DNA of 64,000 nt from Rhizobiaceae bacterium. Lineage in GTDB: Bacteria > Pseudomonadota > Alphaproteobacteria > Rhizobiales > Rhizobiaceae. The stretch lies in NCBI GenBank assembly GCA_023953835.1, contig JAMLJB010000001.1, positions 3,259,501-3,323,500 of the forward strand. The letters run 5' to 3'. Positions within the stretch are counted from its first letter, which is position 1, and the number at the start of each line of letters is the position of its first letter. Position numbers and translations under genes: made by a program. Positions 60,311 through 64,000 of the stretch are shown in pieces. The notes beneath the pieces are model-generated. The model did not search any database. It was not told the origin of the DNA and worked only from the letters and a program-made list of their open reading frames with translations.

Positions 60311-60665
60311 GTTTCAGGCAGTCCGCCATCGGCGGATTGCCGGCAAGAATTCCGGCTCCCGTTCGCGGGGGCCGGATACCGGGAACGAAAGTTTCCGGAA
60401 TCCTGTCCGAGATTGCAGGCGGTCTTGCCCCAGGGCGGACCTTAATCCGAATGGGCCGGCATGAGACGGGTGAAAACCGGACAAAGGGACGAATGTCCCG
60501 ATGGAAGGTTCGAACCATGTTGACCTTTGTCTGTGCGCCGAAAGGCGTGGCGGGAAGCGGCAGGATCCTCGAACGTCTTTCGGGTGATCCATGAAGGGTG
60601 ACCCGCAAGGCAGAAGGCAACCCGGCCTCCCGCTCGGTAGAGCAGGGGCCAACTGGAGATAGGCA
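60311..60665 (+). ncRNA. rplJL leader region with conserved-looking hairpins
   Basis: This 355-bp gap between rplA and rplJ contains no convincing gene. It holds stems TCCGCC/GGCGGA (60322-60336), a 10-bp stem CCGGCTCCCG/CGGGGGCCGG capped by TTCG (60352-60375), and GGGAC/GTCCC (60486-60499). In other bacteria the region carries the L10 leader, to which the L10(L12)4 complex binds to repress translation. Assignment as an L10 leader is inferred from position and structure. Confidence 0.5.
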
Positions 60666-61184
60666 GTGGATAGAGCGGAAAAGCGCGAACTCGTCACGGG
60701 CCTGAACGACGCCTTCACGGGCGCCGGTTCAGTCGTCGTGGCCCACTACGCCGGTATCACCGTCGCGCAGATGAACGATCTTCGTTCGAAGATGCGTCAG
60801 GCCGGCGGCACCGTCAAAGTCGCGAAGAACCGTCTCGCCAAAATCGCCCTTCAGGGTACCGAAGCCGAGAAGATCATCGAGCTGTTCAAGGGACAGACGC
60901 TGGTCGCCTACTCGGAAGATCCGGTTACGGCGCCGAAGATCGCTTCAGAGTTCGCCAAGTCGAACGAAAAGCTGATCATCCTCGGCGGCGCAATGGGTGC
61001 GACCGTTCTCAATCCCGATGGTGTGAAGGCTTTGGCCACCATGCCGTCGCTGGACGAACTTCGCGCCAAGATTGTCGGCATGATTTCCACGCCGGCAACG
61101 CGGATCGCACAGGTCGTCAATGCGCCGGCAGCACAGCTTGCCCGCGTGTTCGGCGCATATGCCCGGAAGGACGAGGCGGCATGA
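60666..61184 (+). CDS. rplJ: 50S ribosomal protein L10
   Basis: 172-residue stalk base that anchors L7/L12 dimers. [40 protein letters not shown] and [20 protein letters not shown] are typical. The start is GTG at 60666 behind a GGAG site. It should autoregulate its own mRNA with L7/L12. Confidence 0.97.
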   Translation: MDRAEKRELVTGLNDAFTGAGSVVVAHYAGITVAQMNDLRSKMRQAGGTVKVAKNRLAKIALQGTEAEKIIELFKGQTLVAYSEDPVTAPKIASEFAKSNEKLIILGGAMGATVLNPDGVKALATMPSLDELRAKIVGMISTPATRIAQVVNAPAAQLARVFGAYARKDEAA

Positions 61185-61238
61185 GGCCGTTCCTCGCTGT
61201 CACCAAATCGTTCGAACCAAACCATAAGGAACTGAAAA

Positions 61239-61619
<381 letters not shown>

Positions 61620-61627
61620 TCGATCTC

Positions 61628-61719
61628 GGGGCCGGCGGAAAAGCCGTCGGCCCCGGATTGTCGAGTTGCGGAAACCTATTTCCTGAAGGCCGAAATCCGG
61701 CTTTCAGGAAACAGGTTTT
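61628..61719 (+). terminator. Two attenuator-like hairpins between rplL and rpoB
   Basis: The first, 61628-61654, is an 11-bp stem (one G-U) with an AAAAG loop eight bases after the rplL stop. The second, 61672-61718, is a 21-bp stem with one mismatch and one G-U pair around an AAATC loop, ending in TTTT. E. coli has an attenuator and an RNase III site in the same intercistronic position, so partial termination or processing is likely here. Confidence 0.6.
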
Positions 61720-61871
61720 CTCCCGTTTCTGGGGCGTGTTGCCTTGAGGATGCGGGAGGGACGCGTTGAACGTGAAATTCCCGTCGCCCGCAGGAGCGAC
61801 AGGCGATGCAAGGCGCGGTTCCCGGCGCGCCCCAAGAGGTAAAGCCCAAGAGGCTAAGGCAAGGAGCGACG

Positions 61872-64000
61872 ATGGCCCAGACGCAGACTTTCAATGGCCG
61901 CAGACGCGTACGGAAATTTTTCGGCAAGATCCCCGAAGTTGCAGAGATGCCGAACCTCATCGAGGTGCAGAAGGCGTCCTACGACCAGTTTCTGATGGTC
62001 GACGAACCGAAGGGTGGTCGTCCGGACGAAGGCTTGCAGGCTGTTTTCAAGTCGGTGTTTCCGATCAAGGATTTTTCCGGCACATCCATGCTGGAATTCG
62101 TCAAGTATGAGTTCGAGGCGCCCAAGTTTGACGTTGACGAATGCCGCCAGCGCGACCTCACTTACGCTGCGCCGCTGAAGGTGACGCTGCGCCTCATCGT
62201 GTTCGATGTGGACGAGGATACGCAGGCGAAGTCCATCAAGGACATCAAGGAGCAGGACGTCTACATGGGCGACATGCCGCTCATGACGATGAACGGCACC
62301 TTCATCGTGAACGGCACCGAGCGCGTGATCGTTTCGCAGATGCACCGTTCGCCGGGCGTCTTTTTCGACCACGACAAGGGCAAGTCGCACTCCTCTGGCA
62401 AGCTGCTTTTCGCGGCCCGGGTGATACCCTATCGCGGGTCCTGGCTCGACATCGAGTTCGACTCGAAGGACATCGTGCATGCGCGCATCGACCGTCGCCG
62501 CAAGATCCCGGTGACCTCGCTGCTGATGGCGCTTGGCATGGACGGTGAGGAAATCCTCTCCACCTTCTACAACAAGATCACGTACAAGAAGTCGGGCGAT
62601 CACTGGCGCATTCCGTTCAGCACGGAGCGCTTCAAGGGCCTCAAGGCCGTCAACGATCTCGTTGACGCCGACACCGGCGAAGTCGTGGTCGAGCAGGGCA
62701 AGAAGATCACTGCCCGCCAGGCTCGCCAGCTTGCCGAAAAGGGCCTGAAGGCGATCAAGGCGACGGATGACGACCTTTACGGTTCGTATCTCGCGGAGGA
62801 CATCGTCAACTACGCGACCGGCGAGATTTATCTCGAAGCCGGCGACGAGATCGACGAGAAGACGCTCAAGGTTCTGCTCGAAGCGGGCCAGGAAGAAATC
62901 CAGGTCCTCGACATCGACCACATCAATGTGGGCGGCTACATCCGTAACACGCTTGCCGCGGACAAGAACGAAAGCCGTCAGGATGCGCTGTTCGACATCT
63001 ATCGCGTGATGCGGCCGGGCGAGCCGCCGACACTCGAAACGGCGGAGGCGATGTTCAACTCGCTGTTCTTCGACCCCGAGCGCTACGACCTTTCCGCTGT
63101 CGGTCGCGTCAAGATGAACATGCGCCTCGAACTCGACGCCGAGGACACGGTGCGCGTGCTGCGTAAGGACGACATCATCGCGGTGGTCAAGACGCTGGTG
63201 GAGCTTCGCGACGGCAAGGGCGAGATCGACGATATCGACAATCTCGGCAACCGCCGCGTGCGCTCGGTCGGTGAGCTGATGGAAAATCAGTACCGCGTCG
63301 GTCTGCTGCGCATGGAGCGTGCGATCAAGGAGCGCATGTCGTCCATCGAGATCGACACCGTGATGCCGCAGGACCTGATCAACGCCAAGCCGGCGGCTGC
63401 CGCCGTGCGCGAGTTCTTTGGTTCCTCGCAGCTTTCGCAGTTCATGGACCAGACCAACCCGTTGTCCGAGATAACGCACAAGCGTCGTCTTTCGGCCCTC
63501 GGGCCCGGCGGCCTGACCCGCGAGCGCGCGGGCTTCGAAGTGCGCGACGTTCACCCGACGCATTATGGCCGCATCTGCCCGATCGAGACGCCTGAAGGCC
63601 CGAACATCGGCCTCATCAACTCGCTGGCGACCTTTGCGCGCGTCAATAAATACGGCTTCATCGAAAGCCCGTATCGCAAGATCGTGGACGGTCATCTCAC
63701 CAATGAGGTTGTCTACCTGTCCGCGATGGAGGAGGCCAAGCACTTCGTTGCGCAGGCCAATGCCGAGCTGGACAAGGACGGCAAGTTCACTGACGAATTC
63801 GTCATCTGCCGCAATGCGGGCGAGGTGATGATGGCGCCGCGTGAGAACGTGGACCTCATGGACGTGTCGCCGAAGCAGATGGTGTCGGTTGCCGCCGCGC
63901 TGATCCCGTTCCTGGAAAACGACGACGCCAACCGCGCCCTGATGGGCTCGAACATGCAGCGTCAGGCCGTGCCTCTGGTGCGTGCCGAGGCTCCGTTCGT
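61872..64000 (+). CDS. rpoB: DNA-directed RNA polymerase subunit beta (partial)
   Basis: The first ~709 residues of about 1,380 are visible; the gene runs off the right edge. [20 protein letters not shown] and [15 protein letters not shown] open the protein. The rifampicin-binding segment [20 protein letters not shown] followed by [16 protein letters not shown] has wild-type residues at the positions usually mutated to resistance. ATG at 61872 follows AAGGAG. rpoC presumably follows outside the window. Confidence 0.97.
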   Translation, partial: MAQTQTFNGRRRVRKFFGKIPEVAEMPNLIEVQKASYDQFLMVDEPKGGRPDEGLQAVFKSVFPIKDFSGTSMLEFVKYEFEAPKFDVDECRQRDLTYAAPLKVTLRLIVFDVDEDTQAKSIKDIKEQDVYMGDMPLMTMNGTFIVNGTERVIVSQMHRSPGVFFDHDKGKSHSSGKLLFAARVIPYRGSWLDIEFDSKDIVHARIDRRRKIPVTSLLMALGMDGEEILSTFYNKITYKKSGDHWRIPFSTERFKGLKAVNDLVDADTGEVVVEQGKKITARQARQLAEKGLKAIKATDDDLYGSYLAEDIVNYATGEIYLEAGDEIDEKTLKVLLEAGQEEIQVLDIDHINVGGYIRNTLAADKNESRQDALFDIYRVMRPGEPPTLETAEAMFNSLFFDPERYDLSAVGRVKMNMRLELDAEDTVRVLRKDDIIAVVKTLVELRDGKGEIDDIDNLGNRRVRSVGELMENQYRVGLLRMERAIKERMSSIEIDTVMPQDLINAKPAAAAVREFFGSSQLSQFMDQTNPLSEITHKRRLSALGPGGLTRERAGFEVRDVHPTHYGRICPIETPEGPNIGLINSLATFARVNKYGFIESPYRKIVDGHLTNEVVYLSAMEEAKHFVAQANAELDKDGKFTDEFVICRNAGEVMMAPRENVDLMDVSPKQMVSVAAALIPFLENDDANRALMGSNMQRQAVPLVRAEAPF

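Noticed and set aside
63400..63530. Possible rifampicin or streptomycin resistance alleles in rpoB and rpsL
   Set aside because: The rifampicin-binding segment has wild-type Asp, His and Ser at the usual positions, and rpsL has Lys43 and Lys88.

Overview
The window is a high-G+C alphaproteobacterial chromosome segment, most likely from the Hyphomicrobiales (Rhizobiales). The main pointers are a form I CO dehydrogenase operon closely resembling that of Oligotropha, an agmatinase-argC pair, rhizobial-type exopolysaccharide genes, a DUF2842 protein and rhizobial-style CTTGAC-type promoters. The genus is not determined. No rRNA genes, insertion sequences, phage genes or CRISPR arrays were seen.

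Left part (1-14568, mostly minus strand): an aerobic form I carbon monoxide dehydrogenase operon coxC-coxM-coxS-coxL runs off the left edge. coxL carries the AYRCSFR active-site loop that defines form I. A patatin-like lipase follows. Next comes an exopolysaccharide locus: O-antigen-ligase-like polymerase, initiating sugar-phosphate transferase, GT4 glycosyltransferase and Wza/ExoF-like export lipoprotein, transcribed divergently from a Wzz/ExoP-like co-polymerase whose kinase domain has lost its P-loop. A CelD/BcsL-like acetyltransferase and a DUF2842 membrane protein close this part.

Central part (14680-38458): housekeeping and accessory genes alternate on both strands: heme A synthase, argC/speB, a thioesterase, two DEAD-box helicases, NAD kinase, a glycine-zipper lipoprotein, an EF-hand protein, tRNA-Thr, an alpha/beta-hydrolase lipoprotein, a TrkH potassium transporter, threonine ammonia-lyase, a HigBA toxin-antitoxin pair, and a FIST-domain sensor with a hybrid histidine kinase (NosP/NahK-like). 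Divergent from that pair is a second molybdenum hydroxylase operon, coxS-coxL-coxM of form II (AYRGAGR loop). YciI and YitT family genes and prfB, with an intact programmed +1 frameshift site, follow.

Right part (38670-64000, plus strand): a very long translation/transcription block. It holds the str operon (rpsL, rpsG, fusA, tuf), the S10 operon, the spc operon with secY and adk, the alpha operon (rpsM, rpsK, rpoA, rplQ), then tRNA-Trp, secE, nusG, rplKAJL and rpoB (cut by the right edge). rpoB lies downstream of rplQ instead of upstream of rpsL, which is a rearranged order relative to the usual alphaproteobacterial layout.

The most interesting signals are regulatory. Three TTTCGTG direct repeats about two helical turns apart lie between the LytTR regulator gene coxC and coxM. 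A 12-base sequence from that array recurs upstream of the form II operon. Several structured leaders or attenuator-like hairpins punctuate the ribosomal block (upstream of rpsL, between adk and rpsM, between rplA and rplJ, and between rplL and rpoB). The higB toxin gene may be transcribed as a leaderless mRNA. All functions are assigned from motifs read by eye; no database search was run.
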